A stretch of DNA of 6,860 nucleotides from Mycoplasmatota bacterium (GTDB lineage: Bacteria; Bacillota_I; Bacilli_A; RF39; UBA660). The position numbers were made by a program, and so were the translations under genes. This document shows positions 1 through 5,504 of the stretch, piece after piece. The notes under the pieces were generated by a model, which worked only from the letters and a program-made list of their open reading frames with translations, was not told where the DNA came from and ran no database searches. The stretch covers positions 1 through 6,860 of the forward strand of contig JAAZHK010000020.1 of assembly GCA_012510745.1 (NCBI GenBank). Reading direction: 5' to 3'. Numbering within the stretch: the first letter of the stretch is position 1; every line of letters begins with the position of its first letter.

Positions 1-606
1 ATTAATAATACAACTTCGATGAGTCTGTATAAAACGACTATCCTTTTCAAATTTTTCTTTTAATTCTTGAATACTTTGTTTGAAACTATATTTGCTATCT
101 TTAGTTATAATTTTGCAATAATTTTGATTTGGAATTTTTTCAATATACAATATATCAGAATATGGTATTTTATATATTTCTCCATCTTGTTGAAAACTAA
201 TAGAAAGATCTGTTGTTATTATTTTTATAGCACATTCAAGTGATTTTTTTAATTCTTCCTCTAAATTAGAATATTTAGATATAAAATCTAATATTAATGT
301 CTTACTGCGATAAGATTCATTTTTTAGCTCGCCATGAACAGTTACTATAATTATAGGGTTTCGCCAATCGCCGCTATTTCTAATACATCGCGCTAAATCA
401 ATTCCTGATTTATCTGGCACCTCTATATCTAATATAAATATTTTGTTCCCAGATATATCATTAATTTTATTTAACAATGTTTTATCATATGCATGAAATT
501 CCTTTATTTTATAATTATCATCTCGATTACCCATAAATTGATGAATAATCTTTTTATATATGTTGATAATTTCTACATTATCTTCATAAATGATAAAAGT
601 TATCAC
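1..606 (-). CDS. AgrA-like LytTR response regulator, C-terminus cut by window edge
   Basis: A two-component response regulator that probably binds DNA directly once phosphorylated by a membrane sensor kinase. The visible 202 residues read through without a stop. The receiver domain covers about residues 1-130: acidic pair E8-D9, phosphoacceptor D60 in FILDIEVPDKSG, conserved Thr T89, and K111 in LDFISK. A LytTR DNA-binding domain begins near residue 135 and reaches the typical QTHRSCIIN stretch at 194-202. AgrA is about 238 residues, so some 35 C-terminal residues lie outside the window. The start is GTG at 606, chosen because a perfect AAGGAGG (614-620) sits 7 bases upstream; the first ATG is at codon 25 and would break the receiver fold. 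The gene has its own promoter. The sensor kinase or signal-peptide genes of an agr-type system would be expected beyond position 1 but are not seen. The family call is firm; the regulon is unknown. Confidence 0.92.
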   Translation of the reverse strand, partial: MITFIIYEDNVEIINIYKKIIHQFMGNRDDNYKIKEFHAYDKTLLNKINDISGNKIFILDIEVPDKSGIDLARCIRNSGDWRNPIIIVTVHGELKNESYRSKTLILDFISKYSNLEEELKKSLECAIKIITTDLSISFQQDGEIYKIPYSDILYIEKIPNQNYCKIITKDSKYSFKQSIQELKEKFEKDSRFIQTHRSCIIN

Positions 607-632
607 TAAACAACCTCCTTATTATATATTTC

Positions 633-662
633 ATTATAGCATAAGATGGTAATTTATGGAAA
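633..662 (-). promoter_or_regulatory. Extended -10 promoter of the LytTR regulator gene
   Basis: On the minus strand there is a perfect TATAAT at 633-638 preceded by TGC (an extended -10), with a weak -35 TTTCCA (657-662, 4 of 6 matches) 18 bases upstream. The -35 lies within the U-tract of the tagO terminator, so the two transcription units touch. A sigma-A promoter is inferred. I see no LytTR direct repeats in this short space, so autoregulation is not supported. Confidence 0.7.
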
Positions 663-687
663 ATAAAAAAACTCTTTAATAAAGAGC
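660..687 (-). terminator. Intrinsic terminator of tagO
   Basis: On the minus strand the stem CTCTTT/AAAGAG (672-686, three-base loop, with a G-T pair extending it) is followed by a T-rich tract. The hairpin begins at the base directly after the tagO stop codon (688-690). Confidence 0.8.
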
Positions 688-1707
688 CTATTTTTCTTTA
701 GAAAAAACTGTAGTTTTTATCATAAAACCTATTATGATAGTTAAAAAAACAAAATACATAATCATCCCTATAGATGGATTAATTAAAGCATATATTATAG
801 AAGTTATAGCTAATAGTAAAGTCATAAAATAAATTAGTAAAACTGTATTTCTATGAGAAAAATTCATTTTTAATAATTGATGATGTAAATGTTGTTTATC
901 AGGCATATAAATAGGTTGTCGTTTAATTAACCTTCTTAAAATAGCAAATGAAGTATCTATAATGGGTATAGTTAAAATTAACATAGGTATAAATAATGAA
1001 GTAAGAGCAGTTCCTTTAAAACCTAACAATGATATAATAGCAATAATTAAACCTAAAAACATTGATCCAGAATCTCCAGCAAAAATTTTAGCTGGATAAA
1101 AATTATGCCATAAAAAACCTAAAGTGGATCCTAAAATAGTAAATATAATAACCATTTCTAAGTTGTTAGTAAAAAGATTGTAACTAATAATACCAATAGT
1201 TAGGAAAAATATAGCTGAAATTCCTCCCATAAGTCCGTCTAAACCATCAATGAAATTTAAAGCATTAATACAAGATACAATAAATAAAATAGTTACTATA
1301 TAAGTAACACTTCCAAAATCAACATAAAATCCAAAGGCTGTTATATCTTTTAATAAAATGTTTCCATAAAGTGCAATAATCAAAGCCGCAATTATTTGTC
1401 CTATTAATTTTATTGAAGCTCTAAGTGGTTTAATATCATCAATAATACCTGTAATTACAATAACAAAACTAGATATTAAAATTGCGTTCATTCTTAAAGT
1501 AGGTTGTCCAAAAATAACATAACCAAATAAAAAACCGCTAAATATACCTAGTCCGCCAAGTCTTGGCATAGGTTTTTTATGAATTTTTCGATTATTTGGT
1601 TTATCAATAGCATTTATGTGAATTGCTATTTTTTTAATTATTGGAATAATCCCTGCTGTAAAAATAAAAGTTGATAAAATTATAGTAATTATTTGTTTTA
1701 TATCCAT
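688..1707 (-). CDS. tagO: TagO/WecA-type undecaprenyl-phosphate N-acetylhexosamine-1-phosphate transferase
   Basis: Polytopic membrane enzyme of the MraY/WecA family (339 residues, usual length), inferred to move a sugar-1-phosphate, normally GlcNAc-1-P from UDP-GlcNAc, onto undecaprenyl phosphate on the cytoplasmic face. This starts wall teichoic acid or another lipid-linked glycan. Family motifs are in order: KPMPRLGG (45-52), Asp pair D90-D91, NALNFIDGLDG (148-158), the catalytic-region FAGDSGS (209-215, D212), and the HLHH histidine motif (273-276) in the last large cytoplasmic loop. That loop, KQHLHHQLL, favours the WecA/TagO branch over MraY. About ten hydrophobic segments are visible. 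The start ATG has ACCTCC/GGAGGT pairing (1718-1725) 10 bases upstream. Its own promoter and terminator suggest a single-gene unit directly behind mbl. The exact sugar and end product cannot be read from the sequence, and no other teichoic acid genes are in the window. Confidence 0.93.
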   Translation of the reverse strand: MDIKQIITIILSTFIFTAGIIPIIKKIAIHINAIDKPNNRKIHKKPMPRLGGLGIFSGFLFGYVIFGQPTLRMNAILISSFVIVITGIIDDIKPLRASIKLIGQIIAALIIALYGNILLKDITAFGFYVDFGSVTYIVTILFIVSCINALNFIDGLDGLMGGISAIFFLTIGIISYNLFTNNLEMVIIFTILGSTLGFLWHNFYPAKIFAGDSGSMFLGLIIAIISLLGFKGTALTSLFIPMLILTIPIIDTSFAILRRLIKRQPIYMPDKQHLHHQLLKMNFSHRNTVLLIYFMTLLLAITSIIYALINPSIGMIMYFVFLTIIIGFMIKTTVFSKEK

Positions 1708-1733
1708 AACATTTACTACCTCCTTCTTAAATA

Positions 1734-1742
1734 ATTATATCA
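1734..1742 (-). promoter_or_regulatory. Extended -10 promoter of tagO
   Basis: The minus strand reads TGATATAAT, a perfect -10 hexamer with an extended TGN, 8 bases ahead of the tagO Shine-Dalgarno sequence. No good -35 is seen at 16-18 bases, where the sequence is the mbl terminator T-run. The extended -10 may compensate for this. Confidence 0.55.
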
Positions 1743-1745
1743 TAT

Positions 1746-1773
1746 TTAAAAAAAAGAATATATAATATATTCT
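1746..1773 (-). terminator. Intrinsic terminator of mbl
   Basis: A perfect inverted repeat AGAATATAT/ATATATTCT (1755-1773) is followed on the minus strand by a run of nine T's. The stem is AT-rich, with one G:C pair per arm. Its first bases are the last two bases of the mbl TAG stop codon (1772-1774). Confidence 0.7.
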
Positions 1774-2761
1774 AATTATCAACTAAATAGAGATTGTCTA
1801 AAAGCAGACCTGTTCCTTCGACTACGCAAGTAAGTGGCGATGTTGCTATCTTTACAGGTACTTTTAACTCTTTTTCTAACAACTTATCTAAATTAGTTAT
1901 CAAAGACCCACCACCTGTTAAAATTATTCCATTATCATATATATCAGCTGATAATTCAGGGGGTGTTTGCTCTAAAACCTTTTTAGCAATTCTAACTATT
2001 TCTTCAACGCTTTTTTTAAAAGCTTCTTCCGTATCGTGAGAATTTATTGTAATTGTTTTAGGTAGTCCTGTAATTATGTCTCTTCCTTTAATATCCATTG
2101 TTTCTTTATTATTTTTAGTAGTTACATTACCGATTTCTTTTTTAATTGCTTCAGCTGTCTTCTCACCTATTAGAAGCTTGTACTTTTCTTTTATATAATT
2201 AACTATATCATTATCAAAAGTATTTCCGGCAACTGAAAGGGAATCACTTATTACGATTTCTCCTAATGATAAAACTGCTATATCAGTTGTTCCTCCTCCA
2301 ATATCTATAATCATATTACCATTTGGTTGAGCAATATCTAATCCTGCTCCAATAGCTGCTACTTTAGGTTCTTCTTCTATAAACACTTTTTTTGCTCCTG
2401 TTTTTTCAGCTACCTCTTTGATAGCATTTCTTTCTACCTGTGTTATATTTGTAGGACAGCAAATTAAAATTCGTGATTTTCCAAAAATACCTTTACATTT
2501 TATTTTTTGAAATAAATAATTTAACATTACCTCTGTCATTTCAAAATCTGCTATTACACCATCTTTTAAAGGTCTTATAGCTTTTACCTTACCTGGTGTT
2601 CGTCCTAACATTTGATTAGCTTCTTCGCCGACTGCTAAAATTTTTTTATTATTTCCATCAATGGCCACAACACTCGGTTCATTTAAGATGATTCCTTCTC
2701 CTTTTACATAAATTAATATATTAGCTGTTCCTAAATCTATTCCTATATCTTTTGAAAACAA
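1772..2761 (-). CDS. mbl: Mbl, MreB-family actin-like cell-shape protein
   Basis: Bacterial actin of the MreB family. It forms membrane-associated filaments that guide the elongation wall-synthesis machinery. With the start chosen here it has 329 residues; family members run about 330-340. The ATPase fold is clear: phosphate-1 loop DIGIDLGTAN (5-14), CCPTNIT (102-108), EEEPKVAAIGAG (129-140), phosphate-2 loop DIGGGTTDIA (153-162), and adenine-site GIILTGGGS (278-286). The start is TTG at 2761: it gives an N-terminus aligning exactly with B. subtilis Mbl (MFARDIGIDLGTAN, from memory) and has AAGGAG 8 bases upstream. The longer GTG reading at 2770 would place the ribosome binding site on top of the start. 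The paralogue call Mbl rather than MreB or MreBH rests on its place just after spoIIID, as in B. subtilis, and on the absence of neighbouring mreCD. It is probably co-transcribed and translationally coupled with spoIIID, whose stop lies 5 bases upstream. Confidence 0.95.
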   Translation of the reverse strand: MFSKDIGIDLGTANILIYVKGEGIILNEPSVVAIDGNNKKILAVGEEANQMLGRTPGKVKAIRPLKDGVIADFEMTEVMLNYLFQKIKCKGIFGKSRILICCPTNITQVERNAIKEVAEKTGAKKVFIEEEPKVAAIGAGLDIAQPNGNMIIDIGGGTTDIAVLSLGEIVISDSLSVAGNTFDNDIVNYIKEKYKLLIGEKTAEAIKKEIGNVTTKNNKETMDIKGRDIITGLPKTITINSHDTEEAFKKSVEEIVRIAKKVLEQTPPELSADIYDNGIILTGGGSLITNLDKLLEKELKVPVKIATSPLTCVVEGTGLLLDNLYLVDN

Positions 2762-2766
2762 AAATG

Positions 2767-3027
2767 TCACTCCTTTTTTTTCTTTTTTAAATATTTTTCT
2801 TTAGTCGACTGTCCACCTTTAATATGTCGATTATCAATATGTTTGTTAAATATTATATCCACTGCTTCATATATTTCTGGATTGATTTCCAACAAACGAT
2901 CTCTTAAATCTTTATGGACAGTACTTTTGCTAACTCCAAAAACCTTTGCTATTTCTCTAATTGTTTTATCAGTAGCAAGTATATATTTACTTTCTAATAA
3001 TACACGGTTAATAATTGTTTTATTCAT
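2767..3027 (-). CDS. spoIIID: SpoIIID, mother-cell sporulation transcription factor
   Basis: Small DNA-binding regulator that in B. subtilis follows sigma-E in the mother cell, switching many sigma-E genes on or off and helping to produce sigma-K. It has 86 residues; the B. subtilis protein has 93. A helix-turn-helix lies at about 22-41 (TIREIAKVFGVSKSTVHKDL), nearly identical to the family's, followed by the conserved RLLEINPE and the basic RHIKGGQSTKEKY segment (67-79) that contributes to DNA contact. The C-terminus is a lysine run. The start ATG at 3027 has AGAGGA 5 bases upstream. It ends in TGA, showing TGA is a stop in this genome. It is followed closely by mbl, the same order as in B. 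subtilis. The call is firm by sequence resemblance; the regulon is inferred from the family. Confidence 0.96.
   Translation of the reverse strand: MNKTIINRVLLESKYILATDKTIREIAKVFGVSKSTVHKDLRDRLLEINPEIYEAVDIIFNKHIDNRHIKGGQSTKEKYLKKKKKE
2770..2775 (-). promoter_or_regulatory. Ribosome binding site that fixes the mbl start at TTG
   Basis: AAGGAG on the minus strand lies at the very end of spoIIID, 8 bases before TTG 2761. It overlaps the GTG at 2768-2770, which therefore cannot be its start. Confidence 0.85.
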
Positions 3028-3045
3028 ATAATTCCTCTTTGATAA

Positions 3046-3074
3046 ATTATATATAAAGGTTAGTTAAAATATGA
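3046..3074 (-). promoter_or_regulatory. Candidate spoIIID promoter, sigma-E-like with a sigma-A-like -10
   Basis: On the minus strand TCATATT (3068-3074) matches the sigma-E -35 consensus KMATATT fully. Exactly 14 bases later comes TATATAAT (3046-3053), which matches CATACANT at 5 of 7 fixed positions. The same -10 contains a perfect TATAAT (3046-3051) but has no sigma-A -35 at 17 bases. B. subtilis spoIIID is known to be sigma-E dependent. In DNA this AT-rich, chance matches are common. Confidence 0.45.
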
Positions 3075-3075
3075 A

Positions 3076-3096
3076 TAAAAAAAGGCATAACGCCTA
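3076..3096 (-). terminator. Intrinsic terminator of spoIIQ
   Basis: On the minus strand, stem AGGCG/TGCCT with loop TTA (3083-3095) is followed by seven T's. The stem starts with the last two bases of the spoIIQ TAG stop codon (3094-3096), so the hairpin and stop overlap. Confidence 0.8.
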
Positions 3097-3723
3097 CAAA
3101 TCTTTAATTATCTTATTATAGTATAATTCAGGATTTACGACATTACCATTATAAAACAATTCAAAATGTAAATAGTAATTGTCATCGCCGCTAATACTAT
3201 TAGTACCACTTATGCCTATTATTTCTCCTTGAACAATAGCATCACCTTTTTTTACCTTAACTTCGCTTAAGCTTTGATAAACACTAATTAAATTATTATC
3301 ATGTTTAATTTCAACGACGTTGCCAAACAATTCGTCTTCATAGATATTATTGATGACACCCTCCAATATACTAATAACATCAAATGCTTCGGCTAACATA
3401 TAATCTATTCCAGTATTTTGAATATAAGTTCCACCATAATATAAAATTGATTTCTCTTGTGAGTCATTATCGGATTCATAGTCATAATAATTTTTACTTA
3501 CTATTATTTTATCATTATTATAAGGTTTAATAATAGCTTGTGATTCGCCTACAACTTTAATATCTTTATCTCCAATTATCGACCATACATATTGAAATTT
3601 TTCCGGTATTTGATTTAAACTTTTTTTTATATTAGTAACAAAGATTCCCACTAAGGCTCCCGTTACTATTAATACATAAAAAGTTTGAGCAATAAACGGT
3701 TTTACTCTTAAAATTTTTCTCAT
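3094..3723 (-). CDS. spoIIQ: SpoIIQ-like forespore membrane protein with degenerate LytM domain
   Basis: Forespore protein that in B. subtilis binds SpoIIIAH of the mother cell across the intermembrane space, aiding engulfment and forming the feeding-tube channel. It has 209 residues: a basic N-terminus, one membrane segment (about 13-31), a linker, and an M23/LytM fold at about 94-205. The segment VYQSLSEVKVKKGDAI (148-163) closely follows the B. subtilis SpoIIQ sequence as I recall it. Active-site residues are mostly lost: N103 replaces the first His of HxxxD (D107 kept), S151 stands where active enzymes have the YxH histidine, and Y184 replaces the first His of HxH (H186 kept). It is therefore almost certainly a structural, not hydrolytic, domain. 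It lacks the acidic Ser/Thr-rich tail of the B. subtilis protein (283 residues). The start ATG has GAGG 7-10 bases upstream. It may be read from its own forespore promoter or through from rpiB-ywzB, since no terminator separates them. Confidence 0.9.
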   Translation of the reverse strand: MRKILRVKPFIAQTFYVLIVTGALVGIFVTNIKKSLNQIPEKFQYVWSIIGDKDIKVVGESQAIIKPYNNDKIIVSKNYYDYESDNDSQEKSILYYGGTYIQNTGIDYMLAEAFDVISILEGVINNIYEDELFGNVVEIKHDNNLISVYQSLSEVKVKKGDAIVQGEIIGISGTNSISGDDNYYLHFELFYNGNVVNPELYYNKIIKDL

Positions 3724-3773
3724 AAATTCACCTCATTAAAAGTTTGAGCTGAATTTAATTTTTTATACATTTA

Positions 3774-3971
3774 TTATGAAAAAATTGATGTTAAATATAA
3801 ATCATATAAAAAATTAGTCACTAAATAACTAAAAGAAAGGCATAAAAAGAAGTAGAAGAGATAAGTTTGAATTATTTTATTTTTTTTAAAGATTCCGTTA
3901 ATATTTATAGCATCTAATCCTATAAATACTAACGGAGTAATAGTTAAATAAAGAAAAAATTTAGCTATCAT
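3774..3971 (-). CDS. ywzB: YwzB-like (DUF1146) small integral membrane protein
   Basis: A 65-residue protein with two hydrophobic helices (about 4-19 and 35-57) separated by a short basic loop. The stretch LDAININGIFKKNKIIQTYL followed by YLVTNFLYDLYLTS matches the pattern I recall for the DUF1146/YwzB family (about 75 residues), whose loop is basic and whose second helix ends in a conserved NFFLDYL-type motif. No molecular function is established for the family. In B. subtilis ywzB lies between the ATP synthase operon and murAA, so its presence in a cluster with murA, spoIIQ and spoIIID supports the call. Its ATG directly follows the rpiB TAA stop with no base between, and its AAGGA-type binding site lies within the last rpiB codons, so the two are co-translated. 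The family assignment rests on remembered motifs plus context. Confidence 0.75.
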   Translation of the reverse strand: MIAKFFLYLTITPLVFIGLDAININGIFKKNKIIQTYLFYFFLCLSFSYLVTNFLYDLYLTSIFS

Positions 3972-4421
3972 TTAAATCTTTTCCTTTTTTTCATAATCGC
4001 TTATCATTTGAATTCTTTTATGATGTCTTTTTTCATCTGAAAAATCAGTATTAATAAACTTTTTTAAAATTTTTTTTATTTTAAAAATCGGTATTTTAGA
4101 TGATAAAGCTATAACATTAGCGTCATTATGAAATCTAGCTAACTCTGCTTCTTTATAATTATGAACATGAGCACATCTAATATCTCTTACTTTATTACAT
4201 GCTATTGACATACCAATACCACTGCCACAAATAGCAATACCAATTTCTACATCTTTCTCATTAATTTTATTAGCTAAAATAAAAGCATATTTTGGATAAT
4301 CTGTAACCTCTTTTGATTTAGTTCCATAATCTTTTATAATATGATCTGTATTTTTAAAATGCTTTATTATTTCCATTTTAGTTTTATAACCTCTGTGGTC
4401 ACTAATAATTCCTATTTTCAT
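3972..4421 (-). CDS. rpiB: Ribose-5-phosphate isomerase B (RpiB/LacAB family)
   Basis: Cytosolic isomerase interconverting ribose 5-phosphate and ribulose 5-phosphate in the non-oxidative pentose phosphate pathway. It has 149 residues, the same length as B. subtilis YwlF. Motifs: N-terminal SDHRG (7-11; usually SDHAG), DYPKYA (41-46), catalytic Cys C65 in CGSGIGMSIACNKV (65-78), ring-opening His H98 in ARFHNDANVIALSS (95-108), and a C-terminal phosphate-contact region KRHHKR (131-136; usually GGRHxxR). Catalytic Cys and His are both kept, so it should be active. Allose-6-phosphate or galactose-6-phosphate isomerase (LacAB) are relatives; the chromosomal context and absence of sugar-uptake genes favour RpiB. 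The start ATG has GGAGG (4426-4430) 4 bases upstream and its own promoter. It is immediately followed by ywzB. Confidence 0.93.
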   Translation of the reverse strand: MKIGIISDHRGYKTKMEIIKHFKNTDHIIKDYGTKSKEVTDYPKYAFILANKINEKDVEIGIAICGSGIGMSIACNKVRDIRCAHVHNYKEAELARFHNDANVIALSSKIPIFKIKKILKKFINTDFSDEKRHHKRIQMISDYEKKEKI

Positions 4422-4439
4422 ATTTCCTCCATTATAATT

Positions 4440-4468
4440 ATTATAACTTAAATTTGTTTTTTTTACAA
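4440..4468 (-). promoter_or_regulatory. Sigma-A promoter of rpiB-ywzB
   Basis: On the minus strand, -35 TTGTAA (4463-4468, 4 of 6) is 17 bases from a perfect -10 TATAAT (4440-4445). The inferred start near 4433 would leave a leader of only about 12 bases carrying GGAGG. A second TATAAT at 4431-4436 is too close to the gene to be used. Confidence 0.65.
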
Positions 4469-4489
4469 AAAAAAAGAATTATTCTTCTT
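4467..4489 (-). terminator. Probable weak terminator of rpmE
   Basis: On the minus strand AAGAAGAA pairs with TTCTTTTT (one G-T pair) around a three-base loop TAA, which is the rpmE stop codon itself. Nine T's begin at the 3' arm. The stem is AU-rich, so efficiency is doubtful. Confidence 0.45.
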
Positions 4490-4691
4490 CTTCACTAAAA
4501 CCATATTTTTTATTAAATTTATCAACCTTACCAGTTTTAGAAACTCGACCCTGTTTACCAGTAAAAAAGGGATGACATTTAGAGCATACTTCTACTTGGA
4601 TTTCATCTTTAATCGATTTAACTTTAAATTTTTTTCCACAAGCACAAGTAACATTAGTTTCTTTAATTTCTGGATGAATATTTTTTTTCAT
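4479..4691 (-). CDS. rpmE: 50S ribosomal protein L31, zinc-binding type
   Basis: Large-subunit ribosomal protein bL31 of the zinc (C+) type, which bridges the subunits at the central protuberance. It has 70 residues, the usual length. It begins MKKNIHPEI like its orthologues, and the four zinc ligands are intact: C16 and C18 (CAC) and C36 and C39 (CSKC). These are followed by the signature HPFFTGKQGRV (40-50) and VDKFNKKYG (56-64). The frame is open for ten more codons upstream, but ATG 4691 is the start: AAGGAG (4698-4703) lies 6 bases before it, inside that extension, and homology begins there. The C-terminus is a run of four glutamates. A strong promoter precedes it and a weak terminator follows, so it is probably its own unit. 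In B. subtilis, Zur controls zinc-free L31 paralogues; I see no Zur-type box here. Confidence 0.97.
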   Translation of the reverse strand: MKKNIHPEIKETNVTCACGKKFKVKSIKDEIQVEVCSKCHPFFTGKQGRVSKTGKVDKFNKKYGFSEEEE

Positions 4692-4697
4692 TTTCTT

Positions 4698-4703
4698 CTC
4701 CTT
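4698..4703 (-). promoter_or_regulatory. Ribosome binding site that fixes the rpmE start
   Basis: AAGGAG, 6 bases before ATG 4691. It rules out the in-frame ATG at 4721 as the real start. Confidence 0.9.
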
Positions 4704-4747
4704 CCGCCATAATTCAATCATAAATCATAGTTCTAAATTGCTAGTCT

Positions 4748-4776
4748 ATTATAACAATATTATTTAAATTTGACAA
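4748..4776 (-). promoter_or_regulatory. Strong sigma-A promoter of rpmE
   Basis: On the minus strand, -35 TTGTCA (4771-4776, 5 of 6) sits 17 bases from a perfect TATAAT (4748-4753), which is also preceded by TGT as an extended -10. It is the best promoter in the window. It begins 5 bases after the stop codon of the SGNH hydrolase gene. The leader to the ATG is about 50 bases. Confidence 0.88.
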
Positions 4777-4781
4777 GTATA

Positions 4782-5495
4782 TTATAGTTTTTTGTTTATT
4801 AGAGATATTATTTTCTCAGCTATTGCCATATAACCTTGATTATTAGGATGAATATCCAGAGGATTAGGTAAATATTTATTATCTTTTTGAAACACATCAG
4901 ATATCTTTATAAAATTAACATTGTTGTTTTTACATGTTTTTTGTAAAATAATATTACTATATATAATATGTTTATTTTCAATAATGGAATTATTTATTAA
5001 TGGTTTATAATATCCTACTAGAACAATAGTTCCTTTGGCATATCTTTTTATTAATTTTAACATATTATCAATTTCTAAAGCTTGATCGTCTATCATTTTA
5101 TATATATTTTGATTGTCATTAGTTTGAATTATATTATTAATCATTTGATTAAATCCCACTGATATAGTAACTATATTAGAATTTCTTAATAGCTCTTTTA
5201 AATATATTCTTTTATTTTTATCTTCAATAATTTGATTGTTATTTATTTGGTTTATAATATCATTAATTTGATAATTACTTTGACTATATTCTTTAGTATA
5301 GTATTTTAAAGTATAGTTTTTACTAATATAATCAGCAATATAATCAGAATAACCATAATTTATATTACCATATGGAGTCTTTCCTTGTGACAGCGAATCA
5401 CCTAAAGCAACATAAACAATTTGATGTTGATCGCTATTTTTATAAATTAAAAAAATTATAAAAAATATTAATATACTAAAAATAATTTTCTTCAT
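4782..5495 (-). CDS. Membrane-anchored SGNH/GDSL-family hydrolase
   Basis: Probable extracytoplasmic esterase or lipase-like hydrolase of the SGNH superfamily, 237 residues. Residues 3-18 form a hydrophobic N-terminal segment with no lipobox cysteine and no clear signal-peptidase site, so a signal anchor is likely. Block I is intact: VALGDSLSQG (29-38), nucleophile S34. Block V is intact: DIHPNNQGY (214-222), D214 and H216. Block III is altered to SVGFNQM (112-118): the Gly and Asn (N116) are kept but the usual following Asp is Gln. The expected block II glycine appears to be Asn near residue 74. The protein is rich in Asn, Ile and Lys. It resembles the YpmR-type GDSL proteins of Bacilli, but the substrate (lipid, acyl sugar, or acetylated wall polymer) cannot be told. 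Start ATG has GGAGG (5500-5504) 4 bases upstream, directly abutting the murA terminator. There is no clear promoter of its own. Confidence 0.87.
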   Translation of the reverse strand: MKKIIFSILIFFIIFLIYKNSDQHQIVYVALGDSLSQGKTPYGNINYGYSDYIADYISKNYTLKYYTKEYSQSNYQINDIINQINNNQIIEDKNKRIYLKELLRNSNIVTISVGFNQMINNIIQTNDNQNIYKMIDDQALEIDNMLKLIKRYAKGTIVLVGYYKPLINNSIIENKHIIYSNIILQKTCKNNNVNFIKISDVFQKDNKYLPNPLDIHPNNQGYMAIAEKIISLINKKL

Positions 5496-5504
5496 ATTTC
5501 CTCC

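Noticed and set aside
1794..2039. Open frame of 81 codons on the plus strand
   Set aside because: It lies fully antisense to the conserved 3' part of mbl, has no ribosome binding site of note, and its composition is that of a shadow frame.
2843..3031. Open frame of 62 codons on the plus strand
   Set aside because: It is antisense to spoIIID, whose protein matches the family along its length.
3741..3768. Possible sigma-F promoter for spoIIQ (GTATA, then GCTCAAACT after 14 bases)
   Set aside because: The -10 lacks the second G of the expected GG, the spacer is short, and the start would fall almost on the ribosome binding site. It is suggestive only because spoIIQ is sigma-F dependent in B. 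subtilis.
4451..4478. Long T-run/A-run inverted repeat as a separate regulatory hairpin before rpiB
   Set aside because: It is simple A/T homopolymer pairing that also forms the rpmE terminator tail and the rpiB -35. Nothing further can be supported.
4479..4721. rpmE with a ten-residue N-terminal extension (start ATG 4721)
   Set aside because: The extension contains the Shine-Dalgarno sequence of the ATG at 4691 and has no counterpart in L31 proteins.
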